A DNA stretch of 16,582 nt. It comes from an uncultured Clostridia bacterium. Lineage in GTDB: Bacteria > Bacillota > Clostridia > TANB77 > CAG-508. Numbering within the stretch: the stretch's first letter is position 1; the number at the start of each line of letters is the position of its first letter. Positions 5,573 to 12,877 of the stretch are shown here, piece by piece. Under the pieces are notes generated by a model. The model searched no databases. It was not told the origin of the DNA and saw only the letters and a program-made list of their open reading frames with translations. The stretch is from the NCBI GenBank assembly GCA_904419095.1, contig CAJFQT010000018.1, positions 1 through 16,582 of the forward strand. The letters run 5' to 3'. Made by a program: the position numbers and the translations under genes.

Positions 5573-8287
5573 ATGAATAAAAAGAGTTTTAAAATAATAT
5601 GTACAATTTTTATTATTGCAATTATGTGTTTAAATCAAAAAGTATTTGCAACAGAAGATAACAATGTAGTAAATCAAGAAAGCTATAATGAAAGTTATAC
5701 ATTACAAGAATTAATTGAAAGAGGAGAAATAAATCCTCAAATAGAAGAAAACAATAATATAACTAATTTTAGCAGAAATGAAACTAAAAATATACTTACA
5801 GCAAAAGCAACAACAGAAGAAGATATGATATATAAAACTGTATATGGAAACACAGACCAAATTTATGTAACAGCAGATTCTAAAAACGATTACTTTGTTA
5901 CAAATACAATAATAATAGGTCAATATGGAAAACAATATTATGAATTAGTAAGACATGATATAGTAAACAATACAAATACCACCATATATACATCAAAAGA
6001 TACACATGTAAATATAGCAACATATGTAAGTGGAAATATAATTTATGTAGAAGAAGCACCATATAAAGAATATAATGAGGGAGATTATACAGAAGTATAT
6101 GTTACAGGATTTGATATATCAAAAGATGAAGTAGTGTATGAAGGAAAATTTGATGTAACAGTAAGTAGAGATGACTATTTTCCAACATTTGCAGTAGACA
6201 GTAAACAAAGATTTTATTTTGTTAATAATTTCACAGGAACAAAAGTATTTGACAATAAGGGAACATTAATTTATGAAAGAGAACCAATTAAAGTAAGTGA
6301 ACAGGCACAATATGAAATAGTAATACACAGCATAACACCAAATGATGAAGGAATGATATTTTCATTAGGATATTATAATTATCCTCCATATGCATATTTA
6401 AAAACAGATCATATAGGATTTCAAAGTTTAAAAGAAAATGGAAAATTTGAGAATGATAATTATACATTATTTGGAAATTCAATAGGCACATATTATGTAG
6501 AAGACCCACTTTGGAAATTCATAGATGAAGAAGGAAAATATGCAGTTAATCAATATGGACAAATTGCAAAATTTGATTATACAGCAGACAATACTTGTGG
6601 GGTAAATATAGAAATAATAGATGACACATTAGGAGAAGTTGTAGATGCAACTATGGGATATTTAGCAAATCCTTCATATTTTACAAGAGATAACAAATTA
6701 TATCTATTAGGAGCAAACAATATAATTTATGTTTTTGATATAAACAACAACTTTGAAAGAATAGGAAAAATCGAAACAGGAATAGAAACACCAACACAGT
6801 ATGATAAAATATACAGAATAACAAATATAGGAGAAGATATATACATAAAATACTATAAAACAGAAACAGGAACAAGAGACAGAAAAATAAGTTTAAATTC
6901 AATAGAAGAATTCAAAAATATATGGTACACAGAACACATAACACAAACACACAGTAAAAAAGATATAATTGCAAAATACAAAGAAACAGCACCAAAATTT
7001 GACTATACAAAAAATATGTTCTCAATAGAGCCATCATTTAAATCACCATATGTAGCAGGAAAACTAAAAGATGAAGTCGTAAATGATACATTAAATCAAA
7101 TAAACTATTTTAGATGGTTGTATGGAATAAATGAAGTTGAAATAAATGAAGACAAAATGGAAAGAAGCCAAAAAGGAGCAGTAGTACAAGCTGCAAATAA
7201 TGAAATGTCACACACCCCTAAAAAACCAGCAGATATGAGCCAAGAATTCTATGACGAAGCATATGCAGGATGTAACGCAAGTGCAGAAGAAGGAGACTCA
7301 TACAATGGAAACTGTTCATATGGAGATCAATCAACAACTTCATCAATAGCAGGATATGTAAGTGACTTAAATAATGTAACAATAGGAAGTTATGTAGGAC
7401 ATAGATTAAATATATTAGACACAGATGTAACAAAAACAAGTTTTGGATATTGTAATGGATATACAGCATTATCAATGTATTATGGAGAAAATGATACAAA
7501 CAATAATGAACAATTTTATGCATATCCATCAGCAGGAAACTTCCCAATGCAAAACTTCACAACAGACGAATACTGGTCATTCTTATGTAGAGAAAATTAT
7601 TACATAAAAGACATGAAAATAGAATTTACATATAACAACAAAACATATACACAAGAAAAACGTTCAGTAGAAGGAAGTGCAATAGTATTCAAAATGCCAG
7701 ATGAACTAATAAACGAATTAGGTGGAAAAGGAAAACAAATGCCACAAGCAAAAATAAATGTAAAATTGACTGGAATGATAAATGATGCTGGTGACACAAT
7801 AAACTACAACTATGACGTAAATTTCTTTGACATAAATGAAATATTAATAACAGGAATATCATTTAACAACAAAACAGAAACAGCATATGAAGGAAGAACT
7901 ATATCAGCACAAAGCATAAAAATAGAGCCATCAAATGCAACCGAAAAATACAAAATTGAATGGAGCTCAAGCAATACTGATATTGCAACAATAGATAAAG
8001 ATGGAAAAATAACATGTAAAAAAATAGGAACAACAACAATAACAGCAAAAATAGGAGAATTCACAACAAGTTACACACTAGAAGTAAAAGAAGCACCACC
8101 ATACACACTAGGAGACATAAACGAAGACGGGCAAATAAATGCAAGAGATGCAAAACTAGCATTACAGTATTATGTAGGAAAAATAAGTCTAACAGAAACT
8201 CAAAAACTAGCAGCAGATGTAAACGAAGACGGAGAAATAAATGCAAGAGATGCAAAATTAATTTTACAATACTATGTAGGGAAATAG
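5573..8287 (+). CDS. Secreted dockerin protein with propeller-like, CAP/SCP and BIG2 domains
   Basis: A 904-residue exported protein with a signal peptide (about 1-26, ending VFA-TED). Residues about 85-435 are repeated beta-strand blocks of the kind seen in beta-propellers (for example IIYVEE, RFYFVNN, KLYLLGANNIIYVFD); this is a fold guess. Residues about 502-645 resemble a CAP/SCP (YkwD-like) domain: an opening helix VVNDTLNQINYFRWLYG, His547 in EMSHTP and His610 in GHRLNILD match the usual metal-site His pair. A strand-rich segment follows, then a BIG2 domain (about 757-843, WSSSNTDIATID). The last 60 residues are a dockerin with two Ca-binding repeats, Asp848-x-Asn-x-Asp-Gly and Asp882-x-Asn-x-Asp-Gly. 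The dockerin would bind the cohesin encoded upstream. The catalytic or binding role of the CAP domain is unknown. AGGGGGA at 5558-5564 sets this ATG; an ATG at 5569 runs into a stop at once. Confidence 0.85.
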   Translation: MNKKSFKIICTIFIIAIMCLNQKVFATEDNNVVNQESYNESYTLQELIERGEINPQIEENNNITNFSRNETKNILTAKATTEEDMIYKTVYGNTDQIYVTADSKNDYFVTNTIIIGQYGKQYYELVRHDIVNNTNTTIYTSKDTHVNIATYVSGNIIYVEEAPYKEYNEGDYTEVYVTGFDISKDEVVYEGKFDVTVSRDDYFPTFAVDSKQRFYFVNNFTGTKVFDNKGTLIYEREPIKVSEQAQYEIVIHSITPNDEGMIFSLGYYNYPPYAYLKTDHIGFQSLKENGKFENDNYTLFGNSIGTYYVEDPLWKFIDEEGKYAVNQYGQIAKFDYTADNTCGVNIEIIDDTLGEVVDATMGYLANPSYFTRDNKLYLLGANNIIYVFDINNNFERIGKIETGIETPTQYDKIYRITNIGEDIYIKYYKTETGTRDRKISLNSIEEFKNIWYTEHITQTHSKKDIIAKYKETAPKFDYTKNMFSIEPSFKSPYVAGKLKDEVVNDTLNQINYFRWLYGINEVEINEDKMERSQKGAVVQAANNEMSHTPKKPADMSQEFYDEAYAGCNASAEEGDSYNGNCSYGDQSTTSSIAGYVSDLNNVTIGSYVGHRLNILDTDVTKTSFGYCNGYTALSMYYGENDTNNNEQFYAYPSAGNFPMQNFTTDEYWSFLCRENYYIKDMKIEFTYNNKTYTQEKRSVEGSAIVFKMPDELINELGGKGKQMPQAKINVKLTGMINDAGDTINYNYDVNFFDINEILITGISFNNKTETAYEGRTISAQSIKIEPSNATEKYKIEWSSSNTDIATIDKDGKITCKKIGTTTITAKIGEFTTSYTLEVKEAPPYTLGDINEDGQINARDAKLALQYYVGKISLTETQKLAADVNEDGEINARDAKLILQYYVGK

Positions 8288-8336
8288 GGACGGTCCTTAA
8301 AATCCCTCCTAGAAGGGATTTTGGGGACGGACCTTA
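8285..8336 (+). repeat. GGGACGGTCC-type palindromic repeat, copy 1
   Basis: TAGGGACGGTCCTTAAAATC begins the copy, followed by a central palindrome AAAATCCCTCCTAG-AAGGGATTTT and GGGGACGGACCTTA. The first three bases are the stop codon of the preceding dockerin gene. The stem is imperfect and has no T-run, so it is a REP/MITE-like repeat rather than a terminator. Copies 2 and 3 are at 10162-10213 and 10441-10490. Confidence 0.85.
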
Positions 8337-8414
8337 AATAAAAAACATAAAAAAGCTAAAAATAATTTATTAATGTAGAAAATTTATTGAAAATAAAAAA
8401 AGTTATTGTGCATT

Positions 8415-8456
8415 AGGAACGGAACTTAAAATTTTAGGTGACGTTCCTTAATTTTT
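8415..8456 (+). terminator. Terminator-like hairpin, possibly a decayed repeat copy
   Basis: AGGAACG (8415-8421) pairs with CGTTCCT (8442-8448). A tandem G-A/G-A mismatch (8422-8423 against 8440-8441) follows, then ACTTAAAA pairs with TTTTAGGT across 8424-8439. A run of five T (8452-8456) comes soon after. The GGAACGGAACTTAAAAT core resembles GGGACGGTCCTTAAAAT of the neighbouring repeats, so it may be a diverged member now acting as terminator. The rest of 8337-8414 is plain AT-rich spacer. Confidence 0.55.
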
Positions 8457-8460
8457 AAAG

Positions 8461-8528
8461 AAAGGAGAAGGTTACTACTTAAAAATATGAAAATATTATA
8501 AAAAATATTAGTAGTAACCAAAAAGGAA
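8461..8528 (+). promoter_or_regulatory. Ribosome binding site separated from its start by a hairpin
   Basis: A strong AAAGGAG (8461-8467) lies 62 bases upstream of the CHAP gene's ATG. Between them GGTTACTACT (8470-8479) pairs with AGTAGTAACC (8510-8519), a perfect 10-bp stem. The only site close to the ATG is AAAAGGA (8521-8527), which leaves just two bases of spacing. If the hairpin forms, the strong site would come within about 12 unpaired bases of the start. Only a five-codon frame (ATG 8487, stop 8499-8501) lies in the loop. Confidence 0.45.
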
Positions 8529-8529
8529 T

Positions 8530-10164
8530 ATGAAAAAAGTAATAAGTAGTATAATAATTTTAATGCTAATATTTTTATCAGTAATATCAATTCCACAGCA
8601 AACCAAAGCTTTGTCTAGTTCAGAAATGAAATCTAAATTAGATCAATTAAGGCAAAGCGATATATGGGGAGATGGAAAGTTTTATGACAGATACTATTAT
8701 GGATGGACTTGTTATGCTTTTGCAAATGAATTAGCATCACAAATATTCGGAAGTTCACATTATGATAATCCGTGGGGATGGGAAGATAAAGGAGCGGATT
8801 TATCAGATTTATGTATAGGAGATGTAGTAACATATAGAGAAAGTACATCACCTTCAGGTGAACACGCATTTATAGTTACAAACTTAAAAGGTGATACGAT
8901 TTATATTACAGAATCAAATTTCTTAGAAAGAAATATAAATCATTGGGAACATAGAACAATGAGCAAAAATGACTTATACGCAAAAGGAATATTATGTGTA
9001 TGGCATTATAAAGATAGTCATGTGCAAACTCTAGAAGAAAAGATAGAAATAACGCCAATTAATTTAGGAGATGATTTCGTAGCCCAAATTGTTCCAAAAG
9101 ATGCAACAAACTTAGCAATAGAATGTACAGGAACAACAAGTGGTTCGAATATATATTTACAAAATAGAGATGAGAACTCAAATGCACAAAAATGGAGATT
9201 TCAAAGACAAAGTGATGGTTCATATGGAATAATAAATATTCAAACAGGACTTGGAATGGATATATATGGATCAGGAGATGCAAATTATGAAAATGTCCAA
9301 GGCTGGTTAGGTGGTCAAGGTGGAGACAAACAGAGTTGGTTTATTTGTGATTATAATGGAGGATACAGATTAGTACCAAGATCATCTAAAAATAGAGATA
9401 AAAATTTAGATATTGATACAGTTATAGAAGCAGGAAGAAATATACAACTATATAATATATATAATGATAGTAATCCAAACCAAACATTTAAAATAGAATT
9501 TAATACATTTAAACCACAAGGGGAAATACAAAATTTAGGAAGCAATTTTACAGCAAGAATTTGTGCAAAGGAAAACACAAATTTAGTAGCTACCGAAACT
9601 GGAAAAACCAATGGTTCGCAAATATCAATGAAAAATTTAGACGAAAATTCAGAAGCACAAAAGTGGTATTTTGAAAGAAATAGTAATGGATCATACAAAA
9701 TTAAGAATTTAGAATCAAATCTTTATCTAGATATCTATAATTCTGGAAATATAAATGGAGAGCAAGTTCAAATATGGAGTGGAGGATCAGGAGAAAAACA
9801 AAGTTGGTATATTTATTCATATAATGGAGGATATCGTCTAGTACCTGAATCATCATCAACAGATTTACGAGCATTTGACATAATAGGTAATGTTAAAAAT
9901 GGAAGTAATGTACAAATATATGAATGTACAAATAACACTAATAATTCACAAACACTAGACATACAAAAAATAACCGAATATACATTAGGAGACATAAATG
10001 AAGATGGACAAGTAAATTCCAGAGACGCAAAATTAGCATTACAATATTATGTAGGAAAAACGAAACTAACAGAAAACCAAAAATTAGCAGGAGATGTAAA
10101 CAAGGACGGAGAAATAAACTCAAGAGATGCAAAATTAATATTGCAATACTATGTAGGGAAATAG
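8530..10164 (+). CDS. Secreted CHAP-domain protein with two ricin-type trefoils and a dockerin
   Basis: A 544-residue exported protein. The signal peptide is about 1-28 (ending QQTKA). A CHAP domain (about 35-160) follows, with the catalytic candidates Cys61 in GWTCYAFANEL and His112 in GEHAFIV, and Glu128 or Asn130 as the third residue; CHAP domains are amidases or endopeptidases that usually cut peptidoglycan. Two ricin-B-type beta-trefoils (about 178-325 and 335-478) form an internal duplication with an offset of about 156 residues. Each has two clear QxW motifs (Q220-x-W222 and Q268-x-W270; Q377-x-W379 and Q424-x-W426) and a weaker third, typical of sugar binding. The C-terminal dockerin (484-544) is identical to that of the preceding gene at 53 of 61 positions. 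It is probably displayed on the upstream cohesin. The substrate, own wall, other bacteria or host glycan, is unknown. Confidence 0.88.
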   Translation: MKKVISSIIILMLIFLSVISIPQQTKALSSSEMKSKLDQLRQSDIWGDGKFYDRYYYGWTCYAFANELASQIFGSSHYDNPWGWEDKGADLSDLCIGDVVTYRESTSPSGEHAFIVTNLKGDTIYITESNFLERNINHWEHRTMSKNDLYAKGILCVWHYKDSHVQTLEEKIEITPINLGDDFVAQIVPKDATNLAIECTGTTSGSNIYLQNRDENSNAQKWRFQRQSDGSYGIINIQTGLGMDIYGSGDANYENVQGWLGGQGGDKQSWFICDYNGGYRLVPRSSKNRDKNLDIDTVIEAGRNIQLYNIYNDSNPNQTFKIEFNTFKPQGEIQNLGSNFTARICAKENTNLVATETGKTNGSQISMKNLDENSEAQKWYFERNSNGSYKIKNLESNLYLDIYNSGNINGEQVQIWSGGSGEKQSWYIYSYNGGYRLVPESSSTDLRAFDIIGNVKNGSNVQIYECTNNTNNSQTLDIQKITEYTLGDINEDGQVNSRDAKLALQYYVGKTKLTENQKLAGDVNKDGEINSRDAKLILQYYVGK

Positions 10165-10213
10165 GGACGGTCCTTAAAATCCCTCCTAGGAGGGATTTGG
10201 GGGACGGACCTAA
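10162..10213 (+). repeat. GGGACGGTCC-type palindromic repeat, copy 2
   Basis: Nearly identical to copy 1: TAGGGACGGTCCTTAAAATC, then CCTCCTAGGAGGGATTT and GGGGGACGGACC. As in copy 1, its first three bases are the stop codon of the dockerin gene. The centre CCCTCCTAGGAGGG is a perfect palindrome here, whereas copy 1 has one mismatch. Confidence 0.85.
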
Positions 10214-10275
10214 AAAAGTTTTTAATATAATATCAACAATTGAATTAAAAATCTGAAAAAATTTTAGATTATAAG

Positions 10276-10316
10276 TAAGAGGCAGAGAACTTAAAAGTTT
10301 TTTACCTCTTATTTTT
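10276..10316 (+). terminator. Terminator after the CHAP-dockerin gene
   Basis: TAAGAGG (10276-10282) pairs with CCTCTTA (10305-10311) and is followed by five T (10312-10316). An inner AACTT/AAGTT stem (10288-10299) adds stability. The rest of the gene-free stretch 10214-10521 is AT-rich DNA with no credible ORF, plus repeat copy 3. Confidence 0.6.
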
Positions 10317-10440
10317 AATATTTTTTAAAAAGAAAAATAAATACCAAGTAAAAAATATAAATATAAATAACAAAAAAATAAAGAAGATAAAAGAATAGAA
10401 AAAATACAAATGGAAATACTTATAATACCAGTTTTATTCA

Positions 10441-10490
10441 AAGACCGTCCCCAAAATCCCTTCTAGAAGGGATTTTAAGGACCGTCCCTA
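10441..10490 (-). repeat. GGGACGGTCC-type palindromic repeat, copy 3 (inverted)
   Basis: On the minus strand this reads TAGGGACGGTCCTTAAAATC, then CCTTCTAGAAGGGATTTT and GGGGACGGTCTT. It is the same element as copies 1 and 2 in the opposite direction. The centre CCCTTCTAGAAGGG is a perfect palindrome. It lies about 20 bases before the AGGAGG site of the amidohydrolase gene, and a short direct repeat of AATCCCGA (around 10491-10509) fills the gap. Confidence 0.85.
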
Positions 10491-10521
10491 AATCCCGATT
10501 AATCCCGAATAGGAGGAAAAG

Positions 10522-12100
10522 ATGAAAACAATTTACATAAACGGAGAATATATAACATTAGAGAGTAAGAAATGTGAAGCAATTTTAATAGAAGGAAAAA
10601 TAATATCTAAAATAGGAACAAAAGAAGAAATACTAAAATATAAAGATAAAGAAACAAAAATAATAGACTTAGAAGGAAAAACAATGATGCCTGCATTTAT
10701 TGACACACATAGTCATTTTTTTGGAGTTGCAAATAATTTTTTACAATTATCATTAGACGAATGTTTAAATATTAAAGAAATACAAAACAAATTAAGAGAA
10801 TATAAAAATAACATACCTAAAGAAAAGTGGATAATAGCTAATAATTATGACCAAAACTTATTAGAGGAAAGAAGGCACATAAAAAAAGAAGAAATAGATG
10901 AAGTGGTAAAAGATAATCCAGTAGTAATAAGTCATAAGTCTGGGCATGGAGGAATTTTTAATACAAAAGCATTAGAAAAATTAGAAATTACAACACAAAC
11001 AAGACAAATCGAAGGACGGAAAAATAGAAATAATAGATAATCAATTAACAGGTTTATTAGAAGAAAATGCATATATAGAATATATAAAAAAAGTACCAAT
11101 GCCAAGCTTAGAAGAATTAGTTGAAGCATGTAAAAAAGCACAAGATAAATACTTGAAATATGGAATAACTACACTGCAAGAAGGAATGTTTGTTAAAGAA
11201 TTAATACCAATATATAAAAAAATTTTAGAAAAGACAATTTTAGCAGTTGATTTAGTAGCATATATTGATATTAAATCAAAAGAAAGTATAAAAAAAGAGT
11301 TCCCAAATCACATAAAAAGATATTACAAGAATATGAAAATACAGGGATACAAAATTTTTTTAGATGGTTCGCCTCAACTAAAGACTGCATGGATGAGAAC
11401 ACCATATAAAATAAATAATAATATCAAAGAAGATAAAAAAAATTTGGGTATTAGCACAATGAAAGATGAAGAAGTAATTGATGCAATAAAAATATCAAAA
11501 GAAGAAGACATGCAAATTTTAGCTCATTGTAACGGAGATATGGCAACAAATCAATTTATAAAATGTATAAAAGACCAAAATGGAGCAGGTCAAATTAGAC
11601 CTGTCATGATACATGCTCAATTATTAGGAATAGACCAATTAGAAGAAATAAAAAAATATAATATAATACCATCTTTTTTTATAGCACATATATATTACTG
11701 GGGAGATACTCACATAAAAAATTTCGGATTAGAACGAGCGAGCAAGATAAGTCCAGCAAAAAGTTGTTTAGAAAAAGAAATTAAATTCACATTTCATCAA
11801 GATTCACCAGTTATAGAACCAAATATGTTTGAGACTATATGGTGTGCAGTAAATAGAAAAACAAAAAATGGTTTAACTCTTGGAGAAGAGGAACAGATCG
11901 AAATATTAGATGCAATTAAAGCCGTAACGATAAATGCGGCATATCAATATTTTGAAGAAAGCAAAAAAGGGAGTATAAAAGAAGGAAAAATAGCAGATTT
12001 GATTATAATAGATAAAAATCCATTAAAAATAAACAAAGATGAAATTAAAGGAATAAAGATATTAGAAACAATTAAAAATGGCATAAGTTTTAAATTTTAA
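10522..12100 (+). pseudogene. YtcJ-type amidohydrolase, broken by a one-base frameshift
   Basis: Two frames together make one YtcJ-like metal-dependent amidohydrolase of about 525 residues, the usual length. Frame 1 (10522-11040) has the metal-binding IDTHSH (Asp61, His63, His65) and VISHKSGHGG. Frame 2 (continuing to 12100) has FLDGSPQLKTAWM, LAHCNGDMA, MIHAQLL, FHQDSPV and the closing GSIKEGKIADLIIIDKNPL. Removing one base at about 11016-11017 (GGACGGA to GGAGGA) restores IEGGKIEIIDNQLTGLLEE, the expected family motif. Reading on from 11012 in frame 2 gives no stop, so a second start at 11099 is not a real gene start. A good AGGAGGAAAAG site precedes the ATG. Family members hydrolyse amides or related C-N bonds; the substrate here is unknown. 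It is either a recent pseudogene or a sequencing error. Confidence 0.88.
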
Positions 12101-12154
12101 ACCTTTGGGACATTCTTTAATAGCGACACATAATATATATAAGGGGAATAAATT

Positions 12155-12685
12155 ATGTGTTGTAAATGTAATAATATTTTTTATAATGCTATAAAAATAT
12201 CATTAATAGTAATTTTAATATTTATACTAATTGCAATAATATTTATAGTAAATAATAATCAAGAAAATAAAAATATATTAACAGCAATAGCAAAAGATGG
12301 AGATAATCCAGAGGTAGGTAATGCAACAATAAAATTCAGTGAAAATAGAATAGTAGAAGGAACGGCTATTTCTCATGAAGAAGGAAGTGATGAAATCCAA
12401 ATAAACGAAAGTGGAATTTATCAAATATCTTATCAATTATTTGGAGAAAGAGAAACAATAGGAACATTTAATTTTAATGCAGTAATTTTAGTTAATAATG
12501 AGGTATTATTAGATGATACTATAAATGAAAGTCCAATATTAAGAGATAATGTTGCTAACAGAATGACATTAACAAGTACAATTTTTTTAAGACTTCAAGA
12601 AGGAGATATTGTAAAATTAGGGGGATTATCTATTGAAGATATTATTTATACTAGAGCACGTATTGATATTGAAAAAATAGCATAA
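12155..12685 (+). CDS. Membrane-anchored protein with a C1q/BclA-like jelly-roll domain
   Basis: A 176-residue protein with a Cys-containing N-terminus (MCCKCNNIFYN), one strongly hydrophobic segment (about 13-33) and an outside domain. Residues about 45-175 are a chain of beta-strands: ESGIYQISYQLFGE, FNFNAVILVNNEVLLDD, then MTLTSTIFLRLQEGDIVKLGG and a closing strand ending RIDIEKI. This order, with GIYQISY early and LQEGDIVKL late, resembles the TNF/C1q-like fold found in the BclA C-terminal domain of spore and exosporium proteins. The resemblance is by pattern only. The ATG follows AAGGGG by 8 bases. It is a single gene with its own hairpin downstream. A role in adhesion or on the spore surface is possible but not shown. 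Confidence 0.7.
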   Translation: MCCKCNNIFYNAIKISLIVILIFILIAIIFIVNNNQENKNILTAIAKDGDNPEVGNATIKFSENRIVEGTAISHEEGSDEIQINESGIYQISYQLFGERETIGTFNFNAVILVNNEVLLDDTINESPILRDNVANRMTLTSTIFLRLQEGDIVKLGGLSIEDIIYTRARIDIEKIA

Positions 12686-12690
12686 AAAAA

Positions 12691-12726
12691 ATGCACATAT
12701 AAAGTTCTAAAAATTTATATGTGCAT
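12691..12726. terminator. Perfect hairpin after the jelly-roll gene
   Basis: ATGCACATATAAA (12691-12703) pairs without mismatch with TTTATATGTGCAT (12714-12726) around a 10-base loop. A run of A precedes it, but no T-run follows on the + strand. It may stop transcription from the left weakly, or work on the opposite strand. Confidence 0.5.
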
Positions 12727-12730
12727 CAAA

Positions 12731-12746
12731 TAATTATGCATAATTA
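12731..12746. repeat. 16-bp perfect palindrome TAATTATGCATAATTA
   Basis: The sequence is its own exact reverse complement. It sits 4 bases after the hairpin at 12691-12726 and about 70 bases upstream of the possible promoter of the next gene. In AT-rich DNA such a palindrome can occur by chance; a regulator binding site is possible. Confidence 0.35.
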
Positions 12747-12815
12747 TATTAAATAAAAAAGTTTTAACAAAATATTTATTAAATAAACACTAAAAACAAA
12801 AAAACACTATTAAAA

Positions 12816-12845
12816 TTTACTATTATATGATATAAACTCTATAAT
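12816..12845 (+). promoter_or_regulatory. Possible promoter of the YdcF-like gene
   Basis: TTTACT (12816-12821) and TATAAT (12840-12845) are 18 bp apart. The -10 is perfect and the -35 matches 4 of 6 bases. The start codon is 33 bases downstream of the -10. Confidence 0.4.
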
Positions 12846-12877
12846 AAAACATATAATAATCTGAAAGAGGAGATTTT

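Noticed and set aside
8285..8336. Repeat copy 1 as a rho-independent terminator
   Set aside because: The stem is followed by GGGGACGG and not by a T-run, and the same sequence occurs in the opposite direction upstream of another gene. A better terminator lies at 8415-8456.
11099..12100. A separate amidohydrolase gene starting at the ATG at 11099
   Set aside because: The frame continues upstream to the frameshift with sequence that matches the middle of the family (GKIEIIDNQLTGLLEE), there is no ribosome binding site before 11099, and the first half is encoded just upstream in another frame.
12101..12150. GGGACATTCTTTAATAGCGACAC as a fourth or fifth copy of the GGGACGGTCC repeat
   Set aside because: Only the first six bases agree and there is no palindromic centre. 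It may belong to another decayed repeat family, but this cannot be supported from one copy.
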